The notes below the pieces were generated by a model. The model was not told the DNA's origin, did no database searches, and saw only the letters and a list, made by a program, of their open reading frames with translations. Position numbers and translations under genes: made by a program. DNA of 31,713 nucleotides from positions 1 to 31,713 of the forward strand of contig JAPLKX010000312.1 in assembly GCA_026387845.1 (NCBI GenBank), written 5' to 3'. The first letter of the stretch is position 1; the number at the start of each line of letters is the position of its first letter. This document shows, one piece after another, positions 8,643-17,118 of this stretch. This DNA comes from Candidatus Hydrogenedentota bacterium (GTDB taxonomy: Bacteria > Hydrogenedentota > Hydrogenedentia > Hydrogenedentales > SLHB01).

Positions 8643-8709
8643 GTAGGTCCCATCTCCGAATGGGACCAGGCCAGTGAGTTGTCCAGTCCGAATCGGAATT
8701 CGGACCTAC
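8643..8709. repeat. Repeat-like element with nested inverted repeats
   Basis: Outer ends GTAGGTCC (8643-8650) and GGACCTAC (8702-8709) are exact inverted repeats. Inside are two further perfect hairpins: GGTCCCA/TGGGACC (8646-8652 and 8661-8667) and GTCCGAAT/ATTCGGAC (8686-8693 and 8698-8705). TCCGAAT occurs in both arms. It lies in the 256-base gap between two convergent glycosyltransferase genes, after a small AT-rich hairpin (GTTTGA/TCAAAC, 8615-8632). The compact nested symmetry suggests a dispersed REP/MITE-like element rather than a simple terminator, since no T-run follows. Confidence 0.55.
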
Positions 8710-8812
8710 GCTGTCGGCATCGGGGTCGGATCGGCGAAAAAGCAGGGAATTTTCAGAGCGGTCAGCATTCATTGCGTCAAGTACCGGCAAAATAAACGGT
8801 GACTGTCCCTAT

Positions 8813-9796
8813 TTAGAGTTTGCGGAGGTGGCGGTATCGGGCTAGTTTGTGTTGGGCGGCGCAGACTGTGAAGCGGGCATAATCGAGCCAGCGGAGCCGG
8901 GCGTGTGATGTCAGCCATCGTTCGTAGGCGTCGGTGACGGGCCCGGCGAGAAAATTGATCCAACGTTCGGCGATTTTGTCGTGGGTGAATTCTGCGCCGC
9001 GTGCCCGGCCATTTTCGATCATTTCCGTATAGTGCCGAGCGTTTTGCTGCAATGTTCGGATGGCGTGGAGGGCATGTTCGGGGGATTGGATCTCGATGTA
9101 GTCCAGGTCGCTCTGTCGGAATTGGCGGTATCCGGACTCCGGTCCGAGCAGCGCGGGGCATCCTGCCAGCCATGCGTTCTGCAGTTTGGTCGCGGGCTTG
9201 AGGTCGATGTCGTAGGGTGTCCCGGGGCGGACGGCAAGGACGAGGTCGATGTCGCTGTAATCTTGGAATGGATATTCTCGAACTTCGAGCGCGACGCCTG
9301 ATTCTTCGAGGCGTCGTAGAAACCGCGGGTCGAGGAATGCGGGGTGGAGGTTGAACCGCATGCCCATATATCCGACTTTGCGGATCGTGTGGCCGCGGGA
9401 CGTGTCACGCGGGATAAGTCCCGGCTGCGACCAATGGGGCATGAAGAATTCCCGCGCGTGACGGAGAGCGAACTGGTTTTGGACGATGTTGATCTGGGAA
9501 ACATGGATGTTGGGCCGATCGCCGCGGATTCCCACCAGAAAACATCGTGTCGGCATTTCTTTGAGCAGGATGTCGTCGTAATGGGCGACGCAGATTTGGC
9601 CGGGCACGGGACGGGGCACGATGTTGACGTTGAGCCCGCGCCGCTTGAGTTCCAGGTACGTTTGGAGAACCCAGTTGTCATTGCCGTGGCGGAGTCGCTT
9701 TCCATATTCGGCCTGAGTCGGGAGACAGTCGGCAAAACAGACGTCGGCCCAAGACTCGACATTATGGTGGACGAAGTACAGCGGGTGGCGAAACAT
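8813..9796 (-). CDS. Probable glycosyltransferase of an EPS locus
   Basis: A 327-residue protein beginning MFRHPLYFVHHNVESW. The ATG at 9796 was chosen for its good ribosome site GGAG six bases upstream; the frame remains open further upstream but overlaps the divergent ligase gene. No classic GT4 EX7E motif is visible. The C-terminal half (DIDLVLAVRPGTP, then KPATKLQNAWLAGCPALLGPESGYRQF) is like the donor-binding half of GT-B enzymes, where a K-x-x-x-K-L-x-x-A-W-x-x-G-x-P pattern holds the nucleotide sugar. It is transcribed alone, opposite to both neighbours. Most likely an EPS glycosyltransferase; the family is uncertain. Confidence 0.65.
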   Translation of the reverse strand: MFRHPLYFVHHNVESWADVCFADCLPTQAEYGKRLRHGNDNWVLQTYLELKRRGLNVNIVPRPVPGQICVAHYDDILLKEMPTRCFLVGIRGDRPNIHVSQINIVQNQFALRHAREFFMPHWSQPGLIPRDTSRGHTIRKVGYMGMRFNLHPAFLDPRFLRRLEESGVALEVREYPFQDYSDIDLVLAVRPGTPYDIDLKPATKLQNAWLAGCPALLGPESGYRQFRQSDLDYIEIQSPEHALHAIRTLQQNARHYTEMIENGRARGAEFTHDKIAERWINFLAGPVTDAYERWLTSHARLRWLDYARFTVCAAQHKLARYRHLRKL

Positions 9797-9926
9797 TTGT
9801 TTCTCCAACGGTTGCCAAGAAACAACATGAGCCGGCGCGCGTCCATTCCGGGAACCGGCGGAATAGAAGGCGGGGCGGAATGCGTTTGTTCCCCAAAGGC
9901 GTACTGTTTGCGGGAAGGCGTTGCCA

Positions 9927-11333
9927 ATGGATGAGATCGAACTGGGGCGCGGCAACCTTCTGGTAGCCGTAACCCTGCTGGCCTGGTTTCCGACGACCAT
10001 GTCGCTGTTCATGTTCATGCGGCCGCGCCGGGCCGTGATCGCCGGTTTCCTGATCGCGTGGATGTTTCTTCCAGTGGCTCAATACAAGTTTCAAGCGCTG
10101 CCGGAACTGAACAAAATTACGATAACGTCGCTTTCGCTTTTGCTGGGGGTTTCGATCTTCGACACGAGCCGGCTGATCAACTTTCGGCCGCGGTGGTACG
10201 ACGCGCCGCTGCTGGCGTTCTGTTTGGCGCCGTTTGCCTCGTCGCTTTCGAACGGTTTGGGGGCGTACGACGGCGGGTCCGAATCGTTCCGGATGATCCT
10301 GCGCTGGGGCATTCCATACCTGATTGGGCGGATGTACTTTACGACGCTGCAGGGGCTGAAGGAGCTTGCCCTCGGCTTTTTCATTGGCGGGCTGATCTAC
10401 ATTCCGCTGTGCCTGTACGAGATTCGAATGAGCCCGCAGTTGCATTACATCGTCTACGGCTATCATCAGCACTCGTTTATCCAGCATTACCGGTTCGGGG
10501 GTTGGCGGCCGAAGGTTTTCATGGAGCACGGTCTGATGGTGGGGATGTTTATGACGGCGGCGAGCCTCAGCGGGTTTTGGCTGTGGCGCGCGGGCGTTCT
10601 GAAACGAATCTATGGCCTGCCGCCGGCCTTGTTTGTGTTTTCGCTGCTGGCCGTTGCGCTGATGACGCGGTCGGCAGGGTCGGTCATCTTGCTGTTTGGC
10701 GGGCTAGGCGTGTTGTTCGCGGGGCAAATGACGCGGTCGCGTGTGCCTCTTGTTGCACTATGCGTTATTCCGCTTCTTTACGTGGGATTTCGAATAACGG
10801 GCGCCATTACGGGCGACCTGGCGGCCCACGTGACCGAAGCCGCGTTGGGAGCGGATCGGGCACAGTCGCTCGAAACCCGGTTCTCCAATGAGATGGCGCT
10901 GTCACGACACGCGCTGGAATACCCCGCGTTCGGGTGGGGCGGGTGGAACCGGTCCCGGATCCGGGACGAGACCGGCAAGGACATCAGCATCACGGACAGC
11001 CTGTGGATCATCGTGTTTGGAATGAACGGCCTGTTCGGGTTGAGCATGCTTGGGCTGATGCTGGTGCTGCCGCCGCTGTTGCTGGCGTGGCGCGTGCCCC
11101 CGTCAACGTGGACCACGCCATCCTGCGCGGGCGCGGCGGTTCTTGCGGTGCTGATAGGATTGTGGATCGTGGACAGTACGCTCAATGCCATGATCACCCC
11201 GCTGTACATTCTTGCGATGGGAGGGCTGGCCGGAATGCATAAAGTGGCGCCGGCCCGCGTGCTGCGGCCCGTGCACATCAAGCTAAAGGCGCCGTCGCAG
11301 CCGGCGGCTGCGGAAGAGCCTAGCCCCGCGTGA
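9927..11333 (+). CDS. O-antigen ligase/polymerase family membrane protein (Wzy/WaaL-like)
   Basis: A 468-residue protein with roughly ten to twelve hydrophobic segments, of the O-antigen ligase (Wzy_C) superfamily, which polymerises or ligates lipid-linked sugar units on the periplasmic side of the inner membrane. The large periplasmic loop with HYIVYGYHQHSFIQHYRFGG (about 172-191) and the later ETRFSNEMALSRHALEYPAFGWGG region, with the P-x-F-G-W-G motif, support this. ATG 9927 has GGGAAGG upstream; a TTG two codons earlier is less likely. The C-terminus ends in a proline/alanine-rich cytoplasmic tail. In this locus a Wzy-type polymerase is expected, and this is the only candidate. Divergent from the minus-strand glycosyltransferase gene, with 130 bases between them. 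Confidence 0.82.
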   Translation: MDEIELGRGNLLVAVTLLAWFPTTMSLFMFMRPRRAVIAGFLIAWMFLPVAQYKFQALPELNKITITSLSLLLGVSIFDTSRLINFRPRWYDAPLLAFCLAPFASSLSNGLGAYDGGSESFRMILRWGIPYLIGRMYFTTLQGLKELALGFFIGGLIYIPLCLYEIRMSPQLHYIVYGYHQHSFIQHYRFGGWRPKVFMEHGLMVGMFMTAASLSGFWLWRAGVLKRIYGLPPALFVFSLLAVALMTRSAGSVILLFGGLGVLFAGQMTRSRVPLVALCVIPLLYVGFRITGAITGDLAAHVTEAALGADRAQSLETRFSNEMALSRHALEYPAFGWGGWNRSRIRDETGKDISITDSLWIIVFGMNGLFGLSMLGLMLVLPPLLLAWRVPPSTWTTPSCAGAAVLAVLIGLWIVDSTLNAMITPLYILAMGGLAGMHKVAPARVLRPVHIKLKAPSQPAAAEEPSPA

Positions 11334-11360
11334 TTGAAAAAATGATGGCCGCCGTGGCAC

Positions 11361-11381
11361 TCCGACTTCGCCGAAGTCGGA
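11361..11381. repeat. Near-perfect 21-base palindrome between convergent genes
   Basis: TCCGACTTCG and its exact complement CGAAGTCGGA are separated by one base. It sits between the convergent ends of the ligase gene (11333) and the zinc-ribbon gene (11403). No T-run follows on either strand, so it may be a weak two-way terminator or a member of a dispersed palindromic repeat family. The flanking GTAGTCCGA on the minus strand resembles the GTAGGTCC end of the element at 8643. Confidence 0.6.
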
Positions 11382-11402
11382 CTACTATACGGAAAAGGCG
11401 GG

Positions 11403-12104
11403 TCAGGATTTCAGGGATGGCTCGGGTTCTTGAGAAACGTGAGCGCGCGGCTTTGACTTGCCGTTGGATGGGGCGAAGTTCGCGAAAAACCCATTGGGCT
11501 TAATGCCCGTGTCTGGAGCGGGGCCCAGCCCGAGGATGCGTGAGGCGAGTTCAGCCGCTTGAAGCTGGACGGAATCCGTCGAGCCGGACGTCATCAGACG
11601 AACGACGGTTCGGTGAACGGCTTGCGGGGTAAGTTCGGCAGGCGGTTCGGGACTGGGCGTGTTCTGCGCGTGTATAGGAGGCGGGGACGCCGCGGCGGAG
11701 ACGCCCGCACCACAAGCAGCTTCAGCCTTGGGGGCTTTGAGGGCGTCGTGACATCGCGCCCGCGCAGTTTCGATCTGGGTGTTGCCGGGGAGTTCTTTTC
11801 TCAGGTCGTCCAGGATGGTAAGCGCCTCGCCGTACCGGGCGTGGTAAAAGAGATCGACGGCGCGTGCAAAGTTGCGTTTTGCGGTTTCCAGACCTGAGTT
11901 TCGCGGCTCCTGGAATTGAACCTTGGCGGAATACCCTGTGGGTGAGGGGGGCGCATCGGGCGACGGCAGGGCCAGGGGCTCGACGCCGTTGGCGCCCACC
12001 CGGATTTTCTGGCTGCATTTGGGGCAAACGCCGATTTTACCGTAGGCGGAACGGGACACCTGCATGCGCTGGCCGCACGGGCAGGTGACGATGACCTTAC
12101 GCAT
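11403..12104 (-). CDS. Zinc-ribbon protein of unknown function
   Basis: A 233-residue hypothetical protein. It opens with a four-cysteine zinc ribbon (C8, C10, C27, C30; CPCGQRM and GVCPKCSQKI), followed by a proline-rich linker (about 45-60), a TPR-like helical pair around 73-122 (AKRNFARAVDLFYHARYGEAL), a second low-complexity linker (about 130-158) and a short helical region. There is no signal peptide, so it is probably cytoplasmic. GGAAGGAG precedes the ATG. It follows the coiled-coil gene by 41 bases on the same strand and may be the tail of the exosortase/EPS operon. No function is assigned. Confidence 0.7.
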   Translation of the reverse strand: MRKVIVTCPCGQRMQVSRSAYGKIGVCPKCSQKIRVGANGVEPLALPSPDAPPSPTGYSAKVQFQEPRNSGLETAKRNFARAVDLFYHARYGEALTILDDLRKELPGNTQIETARARCHDALKAPKAEAACGAGVSAAASPPPIHAQNTPSPEPPAELTPQAVHRTVVRLMTSGSTDSVQLQAAELASRILGLGPAPDTGIKPNGFFANFAPSNGKSKPRAHVSQEPEPSLKS

Positions 12105-12145
12105 TATGCTTGTGACTCCTTCCGCGCAGTATGGAGGTTGGGCGG

Positions 12146-12760
12146 CTATGTTCTTGAATCATCGTGCCGCTCTTGGAGGCCGACAAACTGCAAAAAAGCA
12201 TCCATCATGCCTTCCTGGCCGCGTGGCAACGTAGGGAGCGGGCTAAGAGCCGCCCCTGCCTCGAGTTCGGAAATACGATTTCGGGCTTCTTCAAGTTCAT
12301 GTTCAAGCCGGCATTCACGCTCGCTGGGTGGCGGAGAGGGCTTTCCCAGGTCCATGAGGCGCCGTTGTGTCTCCTTGAGTTGGTGGGAAGTGACATCGAG
12401 ATCGCGCTGCAGGGCCTCACGATAGTCGGCTTCAAGCTCGCGTTCGTACCGGGCGGCATCGCGTTCGGCGGTGAGGCGCGCGATAGTCTGCCCGGGTGTG
12501 GAGTCTTGTACGGGGGCGGAATCGTCTTGTGGCTCGGCCTTGTGCGGTTCTTCAGCGGCCGGAGCTTCTGCAGGCGCCGAAGGTTCAATCAGATCATAAG
12601 TTGGGGGCGGATTGGAGGTGGGTTGGTGTGGCGTTTGTACTTCTTTGGGCCGCGAAGAACGGGCAAACCGCGCGCCGGTCAGGCCGCAGTAGAGATAGCG
12701 TATTCCTGATTGTTCCGCGCCCTTCCCCGTTTTTTTGTTGAAGTGATGTCGCTTAAACAA
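12146..12760 (-). CDS. Small coiled-coil protein of unknown function
   Basis: A 204-residue hypothetical protein. The first 40 residues are basic (ARFARSSRPK). A proline/alanine/glutamate-rich linker follows (41-90), then charged heptad-like coiled-coil sequence at about 91-138 (ARLTAERDAARYERELE) and 146-168 (RLEHELEEARNRISELEAG). No membrane segment is visible. An in-frame TAG lies two codons before the only upstream start, a TTG at 12760, and no ATG occurs until late, so the start is unusual and uncertain. It is 81 bases after the GT2 gene on the same strand and 41 bases before the zinc-ribbon gene. No function is assigned. Confidence 0.6.
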   Translation of the reverse strand: MFKRHHFNKKTGKGAEQSGIRYLYCGLTGARFARSSRPKEVQTPHQPTSNPPPTYDLIEPSAPAEAPAAEEPHKAEPQDDSAPVQDSTPGQTIARLTAERDAARYERELEADYREALQRDLDVTSHQLKETQRRLMDLGKPSPPPSERECRLEHELEEARNRISELEAGAALSPLPTLPRGQEGMMDAFLQFVGLQERHDDSRT

Positions 12761-12841
12761 AGCCTATCGCCCCCGCTGTTATGTTTTATGTTCTCTATAA
12801 CTCACCTAGGAGGGCGCGTATTCCTTGCTGGTAGCGGAAGG

Positions 12842-13822
12842 TTACTTATATTCGATAATTGTGCGCCGTTTTCCGGTAAGCCGCCCATAATGGAACCGGC
12901 CCACGCCGATTACCTGGGGGAATTTCGCGAGAGTGCAGAATGCGGCATAGGTCATGCTGTCGCCGGGGCGGAACGTGCGGCGGCGCATATGGCGGTAGAT
13001 TCTGGCTCCCAGCAGGGGGTATCCCGCCAGGAGGATCAGCGCGGCCGGGTGAACCAGGAATGAGGCGATCCCGATTCCCGCAGGAAGGCCCGCGCCCCAG
13101 AACCCAATGCTCGAGGTCTCGTGAACGCGGTAGCGGGCGGGTTCGGAACCGTGCTGCCAGGCGCCTTCCGCAAAGGCCTGGCCGGACCTGACGGCTCTGC
13201 GCCACCACTGGCTGAACCGCGTCATGGCGGCGTCGTGGCCGGCCATGTCGTCGCCGAGCCGCAGGATTTTCCAACCACGTTGGCGCAGGCGGAGGCACAG
13301 TTCGGGCTCCTCACCCGCGATGAGCGTGGCGTCGAACCCGCCCGCGTCGCGAAATGCTTGCGCGCGCACGACGGCGATGCCGCCGACTTCGCTGACCTCA
13401 CCGGGCGGGTTGTCCCATTCGATGTCGCACAGACGGTTGTAAATCGAGGCGGCCCGATTGATTTCGCGGAGCCTGCCCGCGACGACCGCGACGTCGGGCC
13501 GCGCATCGAGCGTAGCCGCGGCCCGGTCCAGCCAGCCGTCGAACAGTTTGCAGTCGCCGTCAATGAATTGGACATACGCGAGATCCGGGAGAAGCTGCTG
13601 AAGCCGGTCAAAGCCTTCGTTTCGGGCGCGGGCGGCGCAGAACGGCCTGGCCGGGTCCAGTTCGACGATTTCGGCGCCGAGGCCTCTGGCGAGGTGGACG
13701 CTGCCGTCGGCGCTGCCGCTGTCAACGTAAACGGTGCAGGCGGTTTGGCCATGAACGGACATCAGGCACCGGCGGAGCCGCTCGCCTTCGTTGCGCCCGA
13801 TGACGACGACGCCGGGCCTCAT
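12842..13822 (-). CDS. GT2 glycosyltransferase with C-terminal membrane segments
   Basis: A 326-residue GT-A fold enzyme. It shows VVVIGRNEGERLRRCL at 5-20, YVDSGSADGS (32-41), the metal-binding DGD (88-90, FIDGDCKLF), a GEEPELCLRLRQRGW acceptor-side motif and an RxxxW-like FSQWWRRAVRSG. Two hydrophobic segments near the C-terminus (about 248-284) probably hold it at the inner membrane. ATG 13822 overlaps the stop of the preceding GT2 by 4 bases; the open frame upstream of it lies inside that gene and is not coding. Expected to add a sugar to the lipid-linked EPS unit. Confidence 0.88.
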   Translation of the reverse strand: MRPGVVVIGRNEGERLRRCLMSVHGQTACTVYVDSGSADGSVHLARGLGAEIVELDPARPFCAARARNEGFDRLQQLLPDLAYVQFIDGDCKLFDGWLDRAAATLDARPDVAVVAGRLREINRAASIYNRLCDIEWDNPPGEVSEVGGIAVVRAQAFRDAGGFDATLIAGEEPELCLRLRQRGWKILRLGDDMAGHDAAMTRFSQWWRRAVRSGQAFAEGAWQHGSEPARYRVHETSSIGFWGAGLPAGIGIASFLVHPAALILLAGYPLLGARIYRHMRRRTFRPGDSMTYAAFCTLAKFPQVIGVGRFHYGRLTGKRRTIIEYK

Positions 13823-14868
13823 GGGAATTTTCCCGGCCGGCTGAACGGCGGTACGTTGGGCGGCAGTACGCCGTTGACCGATCTCGGCGGGGGCGCGGAA
13901 CTCGTGGCGGGCCGGTGCACGCCGCGCCCGCGTGCGAATACGCTGCGGCGGATGAAATCTCCGAGCAGGCCGGGCGGATCGGCGTCGGGCTTTTTCATAA
14001 GCGCCCTGCGGGCGCGCCACAACGCAAATGAGGCGATCCACGCGGCGTCGCAAACGGCCGTGTAGAGCAGGCCGTGGTTTTTCAGGAAATAACGGCGGCG
14101 CGCTTCAAACCAATATGCAGGCCGCGGCTTTATGTTGCTTTCGATTCCCGATGCCTGGCTGACCAAATGAACGACCCGGCTTTCCGGCACATACCAACAT
14201 GACCATCCGGCCTGGCGGGCGGCCCGGCAGAAGTCAACGTCTTCGTAATACATGAAATAACCTTCGTCCAGGAGGCCGATTTCCTCGAGCACGGCCCGGC
14301 GGATCAGGAGCGATGCGCCCGAGAGCCAATCGACGGGGACGGCATGATCCGGAGGCGACGGCGCCACCATCCACCGGGCAAGCAGCCAGGTAACCGGCCC
14401 AAAACGGAGCGCGCTTTCTATTTCACTGAGAATCGAGGGAAACCTGAACGCGGAGATTTGCACGTTTCCGAAGTCGTCTTCGAGGCGGCTGCCGGCCATG
14501 CCGGCTTCAGAACGGGATTCGAGGCAGTTGAGGAGCGCCTGCACCGCGCCCGGCCGCACGACCGTGTCGGGGTTAAGCAACATGACGAACTGCGGCGGGT
14601 CGGCTGATCGCATGGCCATCCTTATCGCGGAATTGTTGCCGCGGGCAAACCCGGCGTTTTCTTCCAGGGGCAACAGGGACACCCACCGGCGCCAGTAGTT
14701 GTCGGCAATGGCCTTGGAGAGGACGGGGACGGATTCGTCGCCCGAACAGCAGTCGACGACGGCCACTTTCATGCCGGGGACTGCCTTTTCCTCGGATTGG
14801 AGGGACCTCAGGCAATCAACGACAAGCGGCGCGGTCCGATAATTTACGATGACGATGAGGAGCTTCAT
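13819..14868 (-). CDS. GT2 glycosyltransferase (rhamnosyltransferase-like)
   Basis: A 349-residue GT2 enzyme of the WbbL/rhamnosyltransferase type. Motifs are LLIVIVNYRT (3-12), VAVVDCCSGDES (35-46), NAGFARGNN (71-79), LLNPDT (97-102, the metal-binding site) and DWLSGASLLIRR followed by FMYYEDVDFCRAARQAGW. The usual DNxSxDGS is here DCCSGDES, a small departure from the family. A proline-rich C-terminal tail of about 35 residues has no recognised role. It begins 6 bases after the TPR lipoprotein gene and is coupled to the next GT2 by an ATGA overlap. The sugar is not determinable from sequence. Confidence 0.88.
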   Translation of the reverse strand: MKLLIVIVNYRTAPLVVDCLRSLQSEEKAVPGMKVAVVDCCSGDESVPVLSKAIADNYWRRWVSLLPLEENAGFARGNNSAIRMAMRSADPPQFVMLLNPDTVVRPGAVQALLNCLESRSEAGMAGSRLEDDFGNVQISAFRFPSILSEIESALRFGPVTWLLARWMVAPSPPDHAVPVDWLSGASLLIRRAVLEEIGLLDEGYFMYYEDVDFCRAARQAGWSCWYVPESRVVHLVSQASGIESNIKPRPAYWFEARRRYFLKNHGLLYTAVCDAAWIASFALWRARRALMKKPDADPPGLLGDFIRRSVFARGRGVHRPATSSAPPPRSVNGVLPPNVPPFSRPGKFP

Positions 14869-14874
14869 GTCGCT

Positions 14875-17118
14875 TTACGATCCGTCGAGTATTTTTTGTG
14901 CTTCGGCGCGTCTTGGGAAATCGAGGCCCAACTGGTCGCTGAGTGTTACGGCGAGCGCGATCTGGCGTTGTCCGTCCTCGCGCTGATCGGTCGCCATCAG
15001 CGCCTGGCCGTAATCAAAGAGAAGGGTCGGGTCGAGCGGGCGCAGTTCGAGCGCCTGCCAAAGCGATTTGCGGCTCTCCTCGAAGCGACCGGACATGAAT
15101 TGGGCCAGGCCGAGCGTGTGAAAGATGCCGGAATTCGGCGGCGACAGGCTCGATGCCCGTTCCGCGATGGGCAGGGCTTCGGCCGGGTTGCCGCCGCTGG
15201 TGAGGAGCGCGTAGGCCAGGTTGTTGTTCACCGCGGCGTCGTCCGGCGCAAGCTGTGCAAGCCGCCGATACGCCTGAATAACGTGCTCCGCGTCGCCGAT
15301 CCGTTCATAGAATTGGGCGCGCGCGCGGATCACGGGGAGCGAGTCGGGAGCGAGCCTTGCGGCCGTATCGAGCGCCGCGCGCTCGGCTTGCTGGTCGCCG
15401 TGGGCGGCGTACACCCGGCTGAGGCCAAGCTGCGCCTCGGGACTGGCGGCATGGGCCTCCGCCAACTGGCTTGAACGGACAACCTGCTCATCCGCGGGCA
15501 ACCCGTGCAGGATGCAAACAAAAAGTGGGCCGAGCAGCGGCTCAGGGTCGGTCGAGTCCATCGAGGGTTCAAGCGTTTCCAGGGCCGCTTTGAACAGTCG
15601 GGCGTGGAAATACGCCCAGCCCGTGGCGAGATTCTGCATGGTTTCGCCGGCTTGTTCCTTTTGCACTGTGTCGGCGGCGCTGGCCGGGGAAACGGCGGGC
15701 GCGCATCCCGGTTTTTCAGCCGTTGCGGCCAGCCGGCCCAACAGTTCGCGGGCCTCCCCGTACCTTCCCTGATGGGCAACCGCGGCGGCATAAAGCAGCC
15801 GGATCGGTTCGCCCGGCGCGGCGGTCGCTGCCCGCAGGCAGCAGGCTTCGGCACCGGGCCAGTTGCTGAGGCGCGCGTTGGCAAAAGCGCCAATACGCAC
15901 CGCGGTCAACTGCTCCGCGTTTTCCGGGTTTAATTGTTGGAGTTGCGCGCGGGCTTCGTCCGGCCGGTCCTGACGCAACAGCGCGCCGGCCAAAGCCATA
16001 ACGAGAGACTGATCGCCGGAGTTTGCGTCGAGGGTACGTTGCAGCACCATCAGTGCGAGTTCGCCCTCGTTTTGATCCAGATACACCTGGGCGAGGGTGG
16101 TAGCGCTGGCGGGGAGGCCGGGCGCCATACTGTAGAGGGCTTCGGCGTTCCGGCGCGCCTCGCCGGGCAAATTGGCTTCGTTGAGGATCTGGAACAGCAG
16201 CATGCGGACGGGCAGGTTTTCGCCGGCCCGGGCGAGGAGATTCTGCAGGCATCGGGCGGCCAGCTTGGGCATTTGACGGTTGGCAAATACCTGGGCCGTG
16301 GCGTAGAGGCCGACGTTGGTGTCGGGCCATGTCTTGAGCACGTTCGAGTAGATTTGGATGGCATGCGCACGCGCGCCGGCCATGGCGAGGGCGTAGCCGT
16401 AGGCGTATTCACGCAGCGGCTTGCGCGCCTCCGCGAGTTCCGCCCAGTCTTCCGCGGCTCTAACCACTTCCCGGCCGTCCTTTCGTGCCAGCGCGTCGTA
16501 GTAAGGGCGCATCGGCGAGTCCGGCGGCAGCGCCGACCCGATCTCCGTTACGAGCGCCTGGTTGGCGGTAAATAAGGCGGCGAGCAGCAGGGTCTCTTGC
16601 AGGTCCTGTTCGGGCAGGAACTCGGCGCGGCGCTCGAGGAGTTCGTGAAGCGCGGCCTTCTTCCAGAGATCCCGCCAGCCGGGCGGCGCTGCGGGCGCGG
16701 GTTGCCGCCCCGGCGCCACGGAAATCATGCCGCGTGAATTGGGATCGGCCTGCAACGTTCTGGCGAGATCTTTTGCGGCATCATGCTGGCCGGCCTCCTC
16801 GAGGATAGCGAGATTTCTGGCGTGATCCGCGTGGGCTGAGGGGTCCAGTGCGACCGCCGCGCGGAACTGTTCTGCGGCGAGGTCGAACTTTTGTTTTGCG
16901 GCGTAGCATCTGCCAAGACCCGAATGGGCGCGCGCGTTATTGGGGGCGAGTTGGCTTGCGCGCTCGTAGTACGGAATGGCTTCGTCGTAACGGCCGAGCC
17001 CGTACAGCGCCTCTCCCTGGCGGCGGAAGTTTTCGGCCCGTCTCTCAGCGCAGCCGGCGGCAACCAGTGCCAGCGCGAGCGGCGCAAGGATGAGCAGTTT
17101 GTGGAAATATGTCAGCAT
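14875..17118 (-). CDS. TPR-repeat lipoprotein of the exosortase/EPS system
   Basis: A 747-residue lipoprotein. The signal sequence ends in a lipobox, VAAGC, with the lipidated cysteine at 23. Tetratricopeptide repeats begin immediately (AENFRRQGEALYGLGRYDEAIPYY, then NNARAHSGLGRCYAAKQKFDLA) and recur to the C-terminus (AVNNNLAYALLTSGGNPAEAL; SGIFHTLGLAQFMSGRFEES). It resembles the large TPR lipoproteins that accompany exosortases in PEP-CTERM EPS loci, thought to serve as periplasmic or outer-membrane scaffolds for assembly. Its start overlaps the EpsI stop by 7 bases. The scaffold role is inferred from family and position. Confidence 0.85.
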   Translation of the reverse strand: MLTYFHKLLILAPLALALVAAGCAERRAENFRRQGEALYGLGRYDEAIPYYERASQLAPNNARAHSGLGRCYAAKQKFDLAAEQFRAAVALDPSAHADHARNLAILEEAGQHDAAKDLARTLQADPNSRGMISVAPGRQPAPAAPPGWRDLWKKAALHELLERRAEFLPEQDLQETLLLAALFTANQALVTEIGSALPPDSPMRPYYDALARKDGREVVRAAEDWAELAEARKPLREYAYGYALAMAGARAHAIQIYSNVLKTWPDTNVGLYATAQVFANRQMPKLAARCLQNLLARAGENLPVRMLLFQILNEANLPGEARRNAEALYSMAPGLPASATTLAQVYLDQNEGELALMVLQRTLDANSGDQSLVMALAGALLRQDRPDEARAQLQQLNPENAEQLTAVRIGAFANARLSNWPGAEACCLRAATAAPGEPIRLLYAAAVAHQGRYGEARELLGRLAATAEKPGCAPAVSPASAADTVQKEQAGETMQNLATGWAYFHARLFKAALETLEPSMDSTDPEPLLGPLFVCILHGLPADEQVVRSSQLAEAHAASPEAQLGLSRVYAAHGDQQAERAALDTAARLAPDSLPVIRARAQFYERIGDAEHVIQAYRRLAQLAPDDAAVNNNLAYALLTSGGNPAEALPIAERASSLSPPNSGIFHTLGLAQFMSGRFEESRKSLWQALELRPLDPTLLFDYGQALMATDQREDGQRQIALAVTLSDQLGLDFPRRAEAQKILDGS

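Noticed and set aside
8577..8812. A small gene in the gap between the two convergent glycosyltransferases
   Set aside because: The short open frames have no ribosome site and coincide with the nested inverted repeats.
9797..10018. N-terminal extension of the minus-strand glycosyltransferase
   Set aside because: It overlaps the start of the divergent ligase gene, while ATG 9796 has a good ribosome site.
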